A DNA stretch of 64,000 bases from Pseudomonas fluorescens (lineage in GTDB: Bacteria > Pseudomonadota > Gammaproteobacteria > Pseudomonadales > Pseudomonadaceae): NCBI RefSeq assembly GCF_902497785.1, contig NZ_CABVHK010000001.1, positions 372,001-436,000 of the forward strand. Reading direction: 5' to 3'. The notes under the pieces were generated by a model, which was not told where the DNA came from, ran no database searches, and worked only from the letters and a program-made list of their open reading frames with translations. The translations under genes and the position numbers were made by a program. Shown here in pieces: positions 26,414 to 34,989 of this stretch; the stretch's first letter is position 1, and every line of letters starts with the position of its first letter.

Positions 26414-26626
26414 ATGAAAAACATCACCCGCTACTTGACCGCCGCTGCCTTCGCCCTGGCCGGCGCTGCCGCTCACGCCAATGCCGCCGTTGAGAAAAGC
26501 AGCTGTGGCAGCACCAACTGCTTCCAGCTGACGCCCGTGAACGGGCAGGGCACCCATGACCTCCTGGTGCAGGACGGTTCCGGCCGCACGCCGCAAGGAC
26601 AGTTGCAGGATAACCAAACGGCCTGA
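26414..26626 (+). CDS. Small exported protein with two cysteines
   Basis: A 70-residue protein: signal peptide about 1-24 (ending ...AAHANA), then a short mature part containing CGSTNC and a glycine/glutamine-rich tail. AGGAA lies upstream of the ATG. No family recognised. The CxxxxC pair and the position between the DUF2790 gene and a thiol-redox protein suggest a periplasmic thiol or metal role, which is an inference from context. Confidence 0.6.
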   Translation: MKNITRYLTAAAFALAGAAAHANAAVEKSSCGSTNCFQLTPVNGQGTHDLLVQDGSGRTPQGQLQDNQTA

Positions 26627-26660
26627 GGCCGGACACGGGTTCTGAATACACCACACATCC

Positions 26661-26752
26661 CTGTGGGAGCGGGCTTGCCCGCGATGACGGACTGTCAGTC
26701 GACATCCATGTTGAATGTACCGGCCTCATCGCGGGCAAGCCCGCTCCCACAG
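26661..26752. repeat. REP-type inverted repeat pair (TGTGGGAGCGGGCTTGCCCG class)
   Basis: Arms CTGTGGGAGCGGGCTTGCCC... (26661-26687) and complement ending at 26752. It separates the small exported protein gene from the CcdA-thioredoxin gene; the open frame of the latter runs backwards through it but is not coding there. Confidence 0.9.
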
Positions 26753-26797
26753 GTTCTGTGTGATGCGTCGCCCTTCACACTATTCAAGGTGATCCCC

Positions 26798-28015
26798 ATG
26801 TTACTCATCGCTTTCCTCGGCGGCATCCTGACCGTCCTCAGTCCCTGTATCCTCCCGGTCATGCCGTTTCTGTTCGCCGGCGTCGACCGCACTCGTTCCT
26901 CGATCCTGCTCACCCTCGGCGGCATGGTCCTGACCTTCGCCCTGATCTCCAGCCTGGCGGTGGTCAGCAGCGAGTGGGTGATACAAGCCAACAACACCGG
27001 CCGTCATGTGGCCCTGATCGTGATGGCGCTGTTCGCCCTGTCGCTGATTTCTGCGCGGATCGGTGGCTGGCTGGCGCGTCCATTCGTGCTGTTGGGCAAT
27101 CGCCTCGACCCCGAGACCCGCAAAATGTCCGGCCCGTTGGGTTCGTTGATGATCGGCGTCGCCACCGGCCTGCTCTGGGCGCCGTGCGCCGGGCCGATCC
27201 TCGGCGTGATCCTCACAGGCGCCATGCTGCAAGGCGCCAACGCACAGACGAGTCTGTTGCTGGTGGCGTACGGTTTGGGCAGCGCGTTGTCCCTGGGTAC
27301 TTTGATCTTCGCCGGGCGCGGCCTGGTCAATCGCTTGAAAGCGTCGATCCCGGTCACCGGTTGGTTGCGCCGCGGTGCAGGCTTTGCGGTGCTGGCCGCC
27401 GCGGTCGGGATTTCCACCGGTGCCGACAAAACCCTACTCGCCAGTACGTCCTCCGAAGGCGTCAGCAGCCTGGAGAAAGGCGTGTTGGCAACCGTTCCGA
27501 AAGTCGTGGATTACCTGGTCAGCAAGGTCAAGGCCGACACAATGCTGGAGAACGCCCAAGGCGCCATGCCGTCGCTGTCGGGGGCGGTCGAATGGATCAA
27601 CTCGCCGCCACTGACCAATGATTCGCTCAAGGGCAAAGTGGTCTTGGTGGACTTCTGGACCTACGACTGCATCAACTGCCAGCGCACCCTGCCTTACGTA
27701 AAGGACTGGGCGAAAAAATACGAGAAGGACGGCCTCGTCGTGATCGGTGTCCACACCCCGGAATACGGCTTTGAACGCATCATCGGCAACGTCAAGGATC
27801 AAGTGAAGAAACTCGGCATCACCTACCCGGTGGCGATCGACAACAACTACACGATCTGGCGCAACTTCGAAAACCAGTACTGGCCCGCTCACTACCTGAT
27901 CGACGCCAAGGGGCAGGTGCGCTACACCCACTTTGGTGAAGGCGCTTACGACACTCAAGAGCAGGTGATTCAGCAGTTGCTGAAAGAGGCGAAAGCTCCA
28001 GCCCCAGCGGCGTAA
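26798..28015 (+). CDS. DipZ-type fusion: CcdA-like membrane domain plus TlpA-like thioredoxin domain
   Basis: A 405-residue inner-membrane protein. Residues 1-225 form a CcdA/DsbD-beta-like bundle of six or more helices with the redox cysteines in SPCILP (near 16) and WAPCAGP (near 129). After a periplasmic linker comes a thioredoxin-like domain with the active site YDCINCQRT (CINC) near residue 292. It would carry electrons from cytoplasmic thioredoxin to periplasmic disulfides. The real start is ATG 26798, with AAGG 8 bases upstream; a frame extending to 26663 passes through a REP. Lies downstream of two small exported di-cysteine proteins. Confidence 0.88.
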   Translation: MLLIAFLGGILTVLSPCILPVMPFLFAGVDRTRSSILLTLGGMVLTFALISSLAVVSSEWVIQANNTGRHVALIVMALFALSLISARIGGWLARPFVLLGNRLDPETRKMSGPLGSLMIGVATGLLWAPCAGPILGVILTGAMLQGANAQTSLLLVAYGLGSALSLGTLIFAGRGLVNRLKASIPVTGWLRRGAGFAVLAAAVGISTGADKTLLASTSSEGVSSLEKGVLATVPKVVDYLVSKVKADTMLENAQGAMPSLSGAVEWINSPPLTNDSLKGKVVLVDFWTYDCINCQRTLPYVKDWAKKYEKDGLVVIGVHTPEYGFERIIGNVKDQVKKLGITYPVAIDNNYTIWRNFENQYWPAHYLIDAKGQVRYTHFGEGAYDTQEQVIQQLLKEAKAPAPAA

Positions 28016-28032
28016 AGTCGAAAATCAATGGC

Positions 28033-28494
28033 TCACAGGTTTCGCACCATGAGCCATTGTTCCTTGTCCCAGGCGTGAAAACGCTCCAGCACCGTCCAGC
28101 CACGTTTGGCGTAGTAATCACTCTGATCCTGAGTGTGCAGATAAATCCTCGCCACGCCGCCGGACTTGGCTTTCTCGCAGATCCCCTCGATCAAACGTTC
28201 CGCCAGCCCCTTTCCCCGGGCTTCGGGGGCGATGAATACGCAGGCGAGCCACGGACCCAGATCCGCACGCCGCGCAAGATCCGCCCTGGCCAACGCTGCG
28301 CCACCTTTCAGCTCATCTGCGTCCAACGCAATCAGGCACGTCCAGTCGCCGTTCGCCTGGCCTTCGGCGAATTCCCGTTGCCAGTCTGCCAGGGGCTGTT
28401 CGGCGTACTCGTACTGAAATTGATGGTGAATCCAGGCGGCAAAGGTGTCGCTGTACTGGGGGTGATCGGCAAGCCAGTCCAGGCGAGGCGTCAT
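28033..28494 (-). CDS. GNAT-family N-acetyltransferase
   Basis: A 153-residue acetyltransferase with the acetyl-CoA-binding motif A, VFIAPEARGKGLAERLI, near residues 90-106, and a C-terminal YAKRGWTVLERF strand-helix typical of GNATs. Substrate unknown. Convergent with the DipZ-type gene, only 17 bases apart. Confidence 0.88.
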   Translation of the reverse strand: MTPRLDWLADHPQYSDTFAAWIHHQFQYEYAEQPLADWQREFAEGQANGDWTCLIALDADELKGGAALARADLARRADLGPWLACVFIAPEARGKGLAERLIEGICEKAKSGGVARIYLHTQDQSDYYAKRGWTVLERFHAWDKEQWLMVRNL

Positions 28495-28535
28495 GGTGGA
28501 ATCCTTTCGAGGGGCGGTGGCACATCAAAGCCGAT

Positions 28536-29525
28536 TCACGGCGTACCGGCAATCCCGAGGTTGTCCCGTGACGCCGCTTGACCGCGCCGCCAAGCCGCGG
28601 GCGGCGACCCGAATTCACGACGAAATGCCCGGCTGAACGCAGTATCCGTCTGATAACCGACCTCTTCAGCAATTCGCATCAGCGAGCTGTTACTGCTGCG
28701 TAACAGGTTGGCCGCCAGCAGCATTCGCCATTGCGTCAGGTACTGCATCGGCGAGATCCCCACCAGTTGTTGAAAGCGTTCGGCCAACACCGATCTTGAG
28801 GTGCCGGCGGTGCGCGCCAGTTCATCCAGCGTCCAGGCATGGCAGGGTTTTTTGTGCAGCGCGTTAAGGGCGGCGCCGACGATCCGGTCGCCCACACCCG
28901 CCAGCCAACCGGTACGCCCTTCGCCCTGCTGGTGCATATAAAGGCGCAGCACTTCGATGAACAGCACCTCGGCGAGTTTGGCCAGAACGCCTTCGCCGCC
29001 AGGCCTTGGGGATCGGGCTTCGGCCAGCGCGTAACGCACCGATGACTCCAGCCAGATGCCGGCGTCCGAGCCGCGCACATTGACCCGCACGATGGACGGC
29101 AAACCGGTCAGCAACATGCCGGCCAACCGCGTATCGCACGCCAGATAGCCGCACACCAGACGGGTGACCGCGCCGCCTCCGCCATAGCTCAACTGGCGCG
29201 GACGGCGCGCCAGCACGGCGTCCAGCCGCGCTCCCGTGGCCGGGTTCAGCCCGGGTTCCGAGGCCATGCGGTGGGCATCGCCCTGAGGGAACACCACGAC
29301 ATCGCCGGCGTTCAAGAGCAGCGGCGGGTCATCACCGAGTTCGACGTAACACTCGCCTTCGGTGACCAGGTGGAAGATCACCACGCGCTCGGCGCCGGGC
29401 TCCAGGAACGGTGCTGCCGTGTCGGCGCTCGGCGACTGGTAACACCAGGGCGCGGTGAACCTGGCGTTGATGAAAATCGCGCCGATCAGGCGGACGACGC
29501 GCAGGGTCTGGGACAGGGCGTCCAT
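28536..29525 (-). CDS. AraC-family regulator with cupin sensor domain
   Basis: A 329-residue regulator with an N-terminal cupin-type sensor (about 1-180, AraC-binding-like; CYVELGDDPPLLLNAGDVVVFPQGDAH) and a C-terminal double helix-turn-helix (about 215-310; RVLAERF region and MRIAEEVGYQTDTAFSRAFRREFG). ATG 29525 is used because AGGGA lies 8 bases upstream. It is divergent from the DUF4242/methyltransferase pair; tandem 14-bp repeats in the shared region are its likely operator. Confidence 0.9.
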   Translation of the reverse strand: MDALSQTLRVVRLIGAIFINARFTAPWCYQSPSADTAAPFLEPGAERVVIFHLVTEGECYVELGDDPPLLLNAGDVVVFPQGDAHRMASEPGLNPATGARLDAVLARRPRQLSYGGGGAVTRLVCGYLACDTRLAGMLLTGLPSIVRVNVRGSDAGIWLESSVRYALAEARSPRPGGEGVLAKLAEVLFIEVLRLYMHQQGEGRTGWLAGVGDRIVGAALNALHKKPCHAWTLDELARTAGTSRSVLAERFQQLVGISPMQYLTQWRMLLAANLLRSSNSSLMRIAEEVGYQTDTAFSRAFRREFGSPPAAWRRGQAASRDNLGIAGTP

Positions 29526-29592
29526 GGAAGTTTTCCCTGCAAGCGGGCAGCTTTTGATTGTGAGCCTGTCACGGCGCAACGCAAAACCTCCG

Positions 29593-29627
29593 GACGATCG
29601 GGCAGGGTTGCCCGACGATCGGGCAGG
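29593..29627 (+). promoter_or_regulatory. Tandem 14-bp direct repeats, putative AraC-type operator
   Basis: GACGATCGGGCAGG occurs at 29593-29606 and 29614-29627, a 21-bp period (two helical turns) on the same face of DNA, as AraC-family regulators often require. It lies 68 bases upstream of the AraC-family start and 79 bases upstream of the DUF4242 gene. Confidence 0.6.
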
Positions 29628-29706
29628 ACGCCCCCGGCCAGCGGCGCGATAGTGGACGCACAGGGTCTGCCGGCCCTGTCATCCATAACAAGAATGAGAG
29701 GTTGCC

Positions 29707-29976
29707 ATGCCGAAGTTCGTCATTGAACGCGAGATACCGGGCGCTGGAACACTGTCAGAAAGGGATTTGAAAGCGGCTTCGCAAAAGTCCTGCAGGGCCT
29801 TGCGAGATTTGCCGCAGGTGCAGTGGCAGCAGAGTTATGTCACCGCGGACAAGCTCTACTGCGTGTACATCTCGCCCAGCGAAGAGTTGATCAGGGAGCA
29901 CGCCGCGCTGAGCGGTTTCCCGGCCAACAGCATTTCCCGGGTCACCACCATCATCGATCCCACCACGGCAGAATAA
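29707..29976 (+). CDS. DUF4242 family small protein
   Basis: An 89-residue cytoplasmic protein with the DUF4242 pattern (MPKFVIEREIPGAG, then QWQQSYVTADKLYCVYISPSEE and a C-terminal ISRVTTIIDPT), a ferredoxin-like dimer fold. Some members are annotated as nickel-binding; function unproven. Followed 34 bases later by a methyltransferase gene on the same strand. Likely controlled by the divergent AraC-family regulator. Confidence 0.85.
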   Translation: MPKFVIEREIPGAGTLSERDLKAASQKSCRALRDLPQVQWQQSYVTADKLYCVYISPSEELIREHAALSGFPANSISRVTTIIDPTTAE

Positions 29977-30010
29977 GCCGGGGATGTTCCACCGTAACGG
30001 AGCAGATTTA

Positions 30011-30823
30011 ATGAGTACACCCATTGATCTTACTGCCTTGAAAAACCGTCAGATGGCCTCTTGGGCCAGTGGCGACTATGCCGTGATCGGCACCACCTTG
30101 CAGATTGTCGGCGAGCAGCTCGCCGAGGCCTGCGACCTGTTTTGCGATGAGCGCGTGCTCGACGTCGCCGCCGGCAACGGCAATGCGACGCTGGCGGCAG
30201 CGCGTCGCGGCACGCACGTCACGTCTACCGACTACGTGGCCGCACTGCTGGAGCGCGGCGAAGACCGGGCCCGCGCGGAACGCCTGGAGGTGACCTTCCA
30301 GGTGGCGGACGCCGAGGCGCTGCCTTTCGAGGACGGCAGTTTCGATGCCGTGCTGTCGACGTTCGGCGTGATGTTTACGCCTGATCAGGCCAAGGCGGCT
30401 GCGGAACTGGCGCGGGTGTGTCGCCCCGGTGGCCGGATCGGCCTGGCCAACTGGACGCCCGAAGGTTTTGTCGGCCAGATGTTCAAGACCCTCGGCCGTC
30501 ACCTGCCGCCTCCGCCGGGGGCGCAACCGCCTTCGAACTGGGGCACCGAGGCGTGGTTGCACACTCACTTCGATGAGCGCGATTTTCTGCTTCAGGTGAC
30601 ACGGCGGTTTTTCAACTTCCGGTATCGGTCGGCGGCGCATTTCATCGACACGTTTCGCACTTGGTATGGGCCGGTGCACAAGGCATTTGCGGCGCTGCCA
30701 CCGGAGGGAGGCGAGGCGCTGGAAAAAGACCTGACGGAGCTGATCAACCGCTTGAACCGGGCGGGTGATGCGTCGCTGGTGGTGCCGAGTGAGTATCTTG
30801 AAGTGGTGATCACCCGGCGTTGA
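30011..30823 (+). CDS. Class I SAM-dependent methyltransferase (UbiE-like)
   Basis: A 270-residue methyltransferase. SAM motif I is VLDVAAGNGNATLAAAR near residue 47; motif post I TSTDYV and the FDAVLSTFGVMF segment follow. The fold resembles UbiE/Methyltransf_11 enzymes. ATG 30011 is chosen for GGAG (29999-30002) 8 bases upstream. Probably in one operon with the DUF4242 gene. Confidence 0.88.
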   Translation: MSTPIDLTALKNRQMASWASGDYAVIGTTLQIVGEQLAEACDLFCDERVLDVAAGNGNATLAAARRGTHVTSTDYVAALLERGEDRARAERLEVTFQVADAEALPFEDGSFDAVLSTFGVMFTPDQAKAAAELARVCRPGGRIGLANWTPEGFVGQMFKTLGRHLPPPPGAQPPSNWGTEAWLHTHFDERDFLLQVTRRFFNFRYRSAAHFIDTFRTWYGPVHKAFAALPPEGGEALEKDLTELINRLNRAGDASLVVPSEYLEVVITRR

Positions 30824-30853
30824 TCTGGTGATGCTGGTTGGGGCGGTGGGTGA

Positions 30854-31149
30854 ATATCCGTTTCTTTGGTTATGGCTGATATTGGTTTCGCCCTTACGGC
30901 GAGTCACTTTCGAAAAGCGCGAAAGTAACCAAAGCGCTCTTGCCCCACCACTCGGCACCTCGCTCTGGCTCGGTGTGCCCTCACTCCGGCATTGCTCCGC
31001 GGGTCGCCGCGAAGGGCCATCCCTGGCCCAGCGCGGCTAAACCGGCATCCTTGCCGGTTTCCCCGCTGCGCAATGCCTGCGTTCGGCCAGCGTGGTTTTA
31101 CGGGGCGCCTAGATCAAAATCAAAAACGAGGCGGCCTTCGGGCCGACCT
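30854..31149 (+). repeat. Left copy of a long inverted intergenic repeat (about 300 bp)
   Basis: This stretch starts ATATCCGTTTCT and includes GGTTTCGCCCTTACGGCGAG, and matches the reverse complement of 31369-31672 over most of its length, up to the segment GGCGGCCTTCGGGCCGACC. No credible gene lies in it. It resembles the long, often GC-rich intergenic repeats known from P. fluorescens-group genomes. Confidence 0.75.
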
Positions 31150-31214
31150 GACGGTTAGTTCGACCAAGTCATCGCAGTTGAACACCAATGCCAAGCCCAA
31201 CAAATTCCCCCCTT

Positions 31215-31300
31215 TGGGAGCGAGCTTGCTCGCGATAGCGGTTTATCATCCAACATCAATGTCGGCTGACACACCGCTATCGCGAGCAAGCTCGCTCCCA
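31215..31300. repeat. REP-type inverted repeat pair at the centre of the long inverted repeat
   Basis: Arms TGGGAGCGAGCTTGCTCGCG... (31215-31241) and the complement ending GCTCCCA at 31300. It lies near the middle of the 220-base spacer between the two long repeat copies. Confidence 0.9.
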
Positions 31301-31368
31301 CAGGGAAATTGCTCGGTCCAGAGGTTGTGCAAGATCAAGGCAGCGAAGCGCGCCCGCTTGAAGCCACG

Positions 31369-31672
31369 GTCGGCCCGCAGGCCGCCGCGGTTTTGATGTT
31401 GATGTTGATCTTGATCCTGAGCGCCCCATAAAACCACGCTGGCCGAACGCAGGTATTGCGCAGCGGGGAAACCGGCAAGGATGCCGGTTTAGCCGCGCTG
31501 GGCCAGGGATGGCCCTTCGCGGCGACCCGCGGAGCAATGCCGGAGTGAGGGCACACCGAGCCAAAGCGAGGTGCCGAGTGGTGGGGCAAGAGCGTTTGGT
31601 TACTTGCCGCTTTTGCAAGTGACTCGCCGTAAGGGCGAAACCAATAGCCGCCATCACCCCAGAAACGGATAT
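31369..31672 (-). repeat. Right copy of the long inverted intergenic repeat (about 300 bp)
   Basis: Reverse-complement partner of 30854-31149, with scattered substitutions and a small expansion (a run of ATCAAC-like triplets near 31390-31420). The two copies and spacer form an 820-bp imperfect palindrome that fills the gap between the methyltransferase gene and pcs. Confidence 0.75.
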
Positions 31673-31692
31673 GTACCCTCACCCCTCACCCC

Positions 31693-32415
31693 TCACCGAT
31701 GCCGCGACCCATCAAACCACTCCATCGCAGTCCGCCAAATGCAAATACCCAGGAAGTAAGCCGACATCAGCAGCCACAACCCCATGACCATCGGGTTGAT
31801 CACCGGGTGATTGATCACCAGCGACAAACTGCACAGCAGCCAGATAGCCGTCACCGCAATGTTGATCGGCATGAACTTGCGCACGCGAAACGGGTGCAGG
31901 AACTTCATCCGGGTCACGGTCAGCAGCGCGAGGCCGATGACGGTGAGCAGGGTGATCCATGGCGACGGCGCAATGATGTAGAGGCACAGCGCGACCACGT
32001 TCCACGCCGCAGGAAAGCCCTGGAAGTAGTTGTCCTTGCTTTTCATGTTGACGTTGCAGAAGCAAAACAGCGATGACACCAGAATCAGCGACACGGTCAG
32101 CAGCAGCGTGTAGTCCGGCAGCGGGATGTAGCGATAGATGAACAGCGCCGGGATGAACACATACGTCAGGTAATCGATGACCAGGTCGAGGATCGAGCCG
32201 TCGAAACTCGGCAGCACCGACTGCACATTGACCTTGCGCGCCAGCGCGCCGTCCAGGCCGTCGACGATCAGCGCCACGCCCAGCCACAGCAAGCAATTGG
32301 TGGGCTGGTTTTCCAGCAGTGCCAGGGTGGCCAGAAAGGCGGTGACCACGCCGGTGGCGGTAAAACCATGGGCGCCCCATGCTTTGAGCCTGGCGATGTG
32401 TAGAGTTGAAATCAC
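31693..32415 (-). CDS. pcs: Phosphatidylcholine synthase
   Basis: A 240-residue integral membrane CDP-alcohol phosphatidyltransferase that condenses CDP-diacylglycerol with choline. The CDP-alcohol motif reads DGLDGALARKVNVQ then FDGSILDLVIDYLTYV with the catalytic aspartates, and the protein has about eight hydrophobic segments. The GTG at 32415 (GGAGA 9 bases upstream, protein starting ISTLHIARLKAWGAHGF) gives the family's usual length of about 240; an ATG at 32451 and longer frames upstream are less likely. Choline supply genes are not adjacent. Confidence 0.88.
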   Translation of the reverse strand: MISTLHIARLKAWGAHGFTATGVVTAFLATLALLENQPTNCLLWLGVALIVDGLDGALARKVNVQSVLPSFDGSILDLVIDYLTYVFIPALFIYRYIPLPDYTLLLTVSLILVSSLFCFCNVNMKSKDNYFQGFPAAWNVVALCLYIIAPSPWITLLTVIGLALLTVTRMKFLHPFRVRKFMPINIAVTAIWLLCSLSLVINHPVINPMVMGLWLLMSAYFLGICIWRTAMEWFDGSRHR

Positions 32416-32700
32416 GGGGGCGTTCTCCAAAAAGTGAAGCAAGCCAGTCATCACCCTCGTTGATCGAGGGCGGCGGCGAACCGGGTCGGGTTGCAGGTAT
32501 CGACCGGAAATCCGCGAATAAGGTTCACCGTCTGTAAATCTTAGCTGGGCCGGCAAAAAATACTGCGGATTAATCCGCCGTATTAAAGGAAGGGTGGCAG
32601 GCGGGTTCACGCAGCGACGTCAGCCAAACGGTGGTGGCGTATTTGCCGGCGAGGACTATCGTTGCCTGACTGGATAACTCCACCCGATGAGGACGTCGTC

Positions 32701-33408
32701 ATGAACACCAGCGATTTGCTCGAACAACTTCTGCGAGCCGGTCAGGGCGCGGGGTCACAACAAGGCGGCGCACCGGCTCAAGGAGGCCTCGGCGGCGGTC
32801 TTGGCGGATTGCTCGGTGGCCTGTTAGGTGGCGGGGCCGGTTCCGGCATGGGCGGTTTGCTCGGGGGATTGCTCGGCGGCGGCTCAGCCTTGGGCGGTTC
32901 GACGCAGCGACGTTCCGGTGGCGGCACTAACTATGCGGCACTGGCTTCACTGGGCATGATGGCTTTTCAGGCTTATCAAGCCTGGCAACGTAGTCAGGCG
33001 GCAGCGCCGCAACAGGCGCCGCGCACCGTGGACCTGTTGTCCGGCCCTGAAGTCGAGAGCCACAGTCACGCCGTCCTGCGCGCCTTGATCGCGGCGGCCA
33101 AGGCCGATGGCCGGATAGATGACGCCGAGAAACAGATGATCAGCACCGAACTGGGTCGTCACACCGATGACCCGGAACTGCAGCAATGGCTCGATGACGA
33201 AGTCGCCCGGCCGCTGGATGCTGCGGACGTGGCGCAGTCGGCGACGGACCCGGCGATGGCGGCGGAAATGTACCTGGCCAGCGTCATGCTGGTGGACGAT
33301 CAGCAGGACGCTGAGCGCAGCTACCTGGACGAACTGGCGGCGGCCCTGCAGATCGATCCCGAATTGCAGGTGCACCTGGAGCAGCAGGCCAAGGGCGGCG
33401 CAGCCTGA
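32701..33408 (+). CDS. DUF533 / TerB-like (YebE-type) protein
   Basis: A 235-residue protein with a glycine/leucine-rich N-terminal half (about 20-75, repeated GGLLGGLLGGG) and a C-terminal TerB/DUF533 helical domain (about 120-232: LRALIAAAKADGRIDDAEKQMI). Similar to E. coli YebE. GAGGACG precedes the ATG at 32701. The N-terminal region may associate with the membrane. Function unknown. A terminator-like hairpin follows. Confidence 0.85.
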   Translation: MNTSDLLEQLLRAGQGAGSQQGGAPAQGGLGGGLGGLLGGLLGGGAGSGMGGLLGGLLGGGSALGGSTQRRSGGGTNYAALASLGMMAFQAYQAWQRSQAAAPQQAPRTVDLLSGPEVESHSHAVLRALIAAAKADGRIDDAEKQMISTELGRHTDDPELQQWLDDEVARPLDAADVAQSATDPAMAAEMYLASVMLVDDQQDAERSYLDELAAALQIDPELQVHLEQQAKGGAA

Positions 33409-33417
33409 TTGATCGTC

Positions 33418-33452
33418 ACTGATCGTTCCCGCGAGGGGGGAACGATCAGTTT
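33418..33452 (+). terminator. Terminator-like hairpin after the DUF533 gene
   Basis: A perfect 13-bp stem, ACTGATCGTTCCC (33418-33430) and GGGAACGATCAGT (33438-33450), with a 7-base loop begins 10 bases after the stop. Only TT follows, so termination may be partly Rho-dependent. Confidence 0.65.
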
Positions 33453-33593
33453 GCGTGCTGCGTGCCAAGGTCCAAGCCGTCTGTCCGGGCAATTCCAACG
33501 CCGATTGAATTTTTCTCCAGGCAAATCGCTCTGCTGATGTAGAGACGTGTTGATTAGCGTCCTGCCACTGGCCATAGACCGAGAGATGCGCCC

Positions 33594-34979
33594 ATGACTG
33601 CCCTGACACGACTTGCCACCCAGCCTGCCCACGAGCACGCCATCCCGACTGCCGGCAGCCTGAAGCATTGTTACGAACAGCTGCTGCTGAGCGACGATGC
33701 CGATTATCGCTGCGCACTCGGCACCACCTTCCTGCGCGCGCAGCTGCAACAGGCTGCCGACGTGCCCGAGGCGATGCCCGAGGATTTGTCGGCACTGCAA
33801 TCCTTCGTCGAACAGCACAGCCTCGACGTCGCGCGCCAATACGCCGACTACCTGAGCGCCCGCAAGTCAGGCGGGCCACGGCAGTTTTTCAGCAACAAGG
33901 CCCACGCGCTATTTTTTTTGCAAGCGGTCGGCCCGACCAAACTGGTCGACGGCGCCTGGTTGTTCGGCCTGCTGAAGCATTGGCGCGATCCGCGCTTTGA
34001 GGGGCTGATCTGCACCTATCTGGAAGAGTTGGGTGACGGCAATCCGGCGCAAAACCACGTGGTGATCTACCGCAAGCTGCTCGCCGACCTCGGTCTGCAG
34101 GACACCGGCGTCATCGCCGACGAGCACTACCTGCAGGGCGCGATTCAACTGGCGCTGGGCGAATGCGCCGATGAATTTTTGCCCGAGGTGATCGGCTACA
34201 ACCTCGGCTACGAACAATTGCCGCTGCATTTGTTGATCAGCGCCTATGAACTCAGCGAGCTGGGCATCGATCCGTATTACTTCACCTTGCACGTCACCAT
34301 CGACAACGCCAGCACCGGCCACGCGCACAAAGCCGTGCAGTCGGTGTTGCAGCTGTTGCCGATCGAAGGCGATCGCGAGGATTTCTTACGCCGGGTTGCA
34401 CTGGGCTACCGGCTCAATGACCTGGGGCAGGGCAGTCGGGCGATCATTGAATCCTTTGACCTCGACGCTGAAGTGTTGAGCATGCTGGAACGCAAACGTC
34501 CGTTCGGTCAGCACATGCATTCCGATTACTGCAAATTTGAAGGCAAGACGGTCAATCAATGGCTCTCGGCACCCGAGCAGTTGCCTGGCTTTCTCGCCGC
34601 CCTGCAAAACAAAGGCTGGATCAAACGTCACCAGGACCCGCAGGACAGTCGATTCTGGCAGTTGATCGAAGGCGATGGCGCGGCGATGTTCGGGGTGTTC
34701 AGCCCTTACGAAAAACAATTGCTGCACGACTGGATCGCCGGCGACTGGATGCCCGAGCGTTCGGAGCCAGCGTTCCGTCACAGCACGGCGGGCGCGGTGG
34801 AAACCGACGTGCCGGGCAATGATCCGGATATCCAGACCCTGCAATCCGCGCTGGAAGGGCTGGCCGCAGCCGAGCAGATGCAGGTGCTGATTCCGTGGTT
34901 GTCCGCCCATCGACACGCGCATCCTGCCGGGCTGCTCGCCACGCGGCGATTCATCGAGCTCAAATCCAGCCTTCGATAA
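33594..34979 (+). CDS. Iron-containing redox enzyme family protein (haem-oxygenase-like fold)
   Basis: A 461-residue protein whose middle (about 130-300) fits the haem-oxygenase-like diiron (HDO) family: an all-helical core with acidic and histidine ligand motifs such as TYLEELGDGNPAQNHVVIY and TLHVTIDNASTGHAHKAV. The C-terminal part (about 350-400) resembles an accessory domain. HDO enzymes oxidise small organic substrates, often in natural-product or one-carbon pathways. It is followed 10 bases later by a methyltransferase gene, which suggests a two-step modification of one metabolite. The metabolite cannot be read from sequence. Confidence 0.75.
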   Translation: MTALTRLATQPAHEHAIPTAGSLKHCYEQLLLSDDADYRCALGTTFLRAQLQQAADVPEAMPEDLSALQSFVEQHSLDVARQYADYLSARKSGGPRQFFSNKAHALFFLQAVGPTKLVDGAWLFGLLKHWRDPRFEGLICTYLEELGDGNPAQNHVVIYRKLLADLGLQDTGVIADEHYLQGAIQLALGECADEFLPEVIGYNLGYEQLPLHLLISAYELSELGIDPYYFTLHVTIDNASTGHAHKAVQSVLQLLPIEGDREDFLRRVALGYRLNDLGQGSRAIIESFDLDAEVLSMLERKRPFGQHMHSDYCKFEGKTVNQWLSAPEQLPGFLAALQNKGWIKRHQDPQDSRFWQLIEGDGAAMFGVFSPYEKQLLHDWIAGDWMPERSEPAFRHSTAGAVETDVPGNDPDIQTLQSALEGLAAAEQMQVLIPWLSAHRHAHPAGLLATRRFIELKSSLR

Positions 34980-34989
34980 GGAGCAACGC

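Noticed and set aside
26663..26797. N-terminal extension of the CcdA-thioredoxin protein
   Set aside because: The extension is translated REP sequence; the CcdA fold and a ribosome-binding site begin at 26798.
32416..32610. 65-residue N-terminal extension of phosphatidylcholine synthase
   Set aside because: Arginine/proline-rich, not hydrophobic, and makes the protein longer than its family; a GTG with GGAGA gives the usual length.
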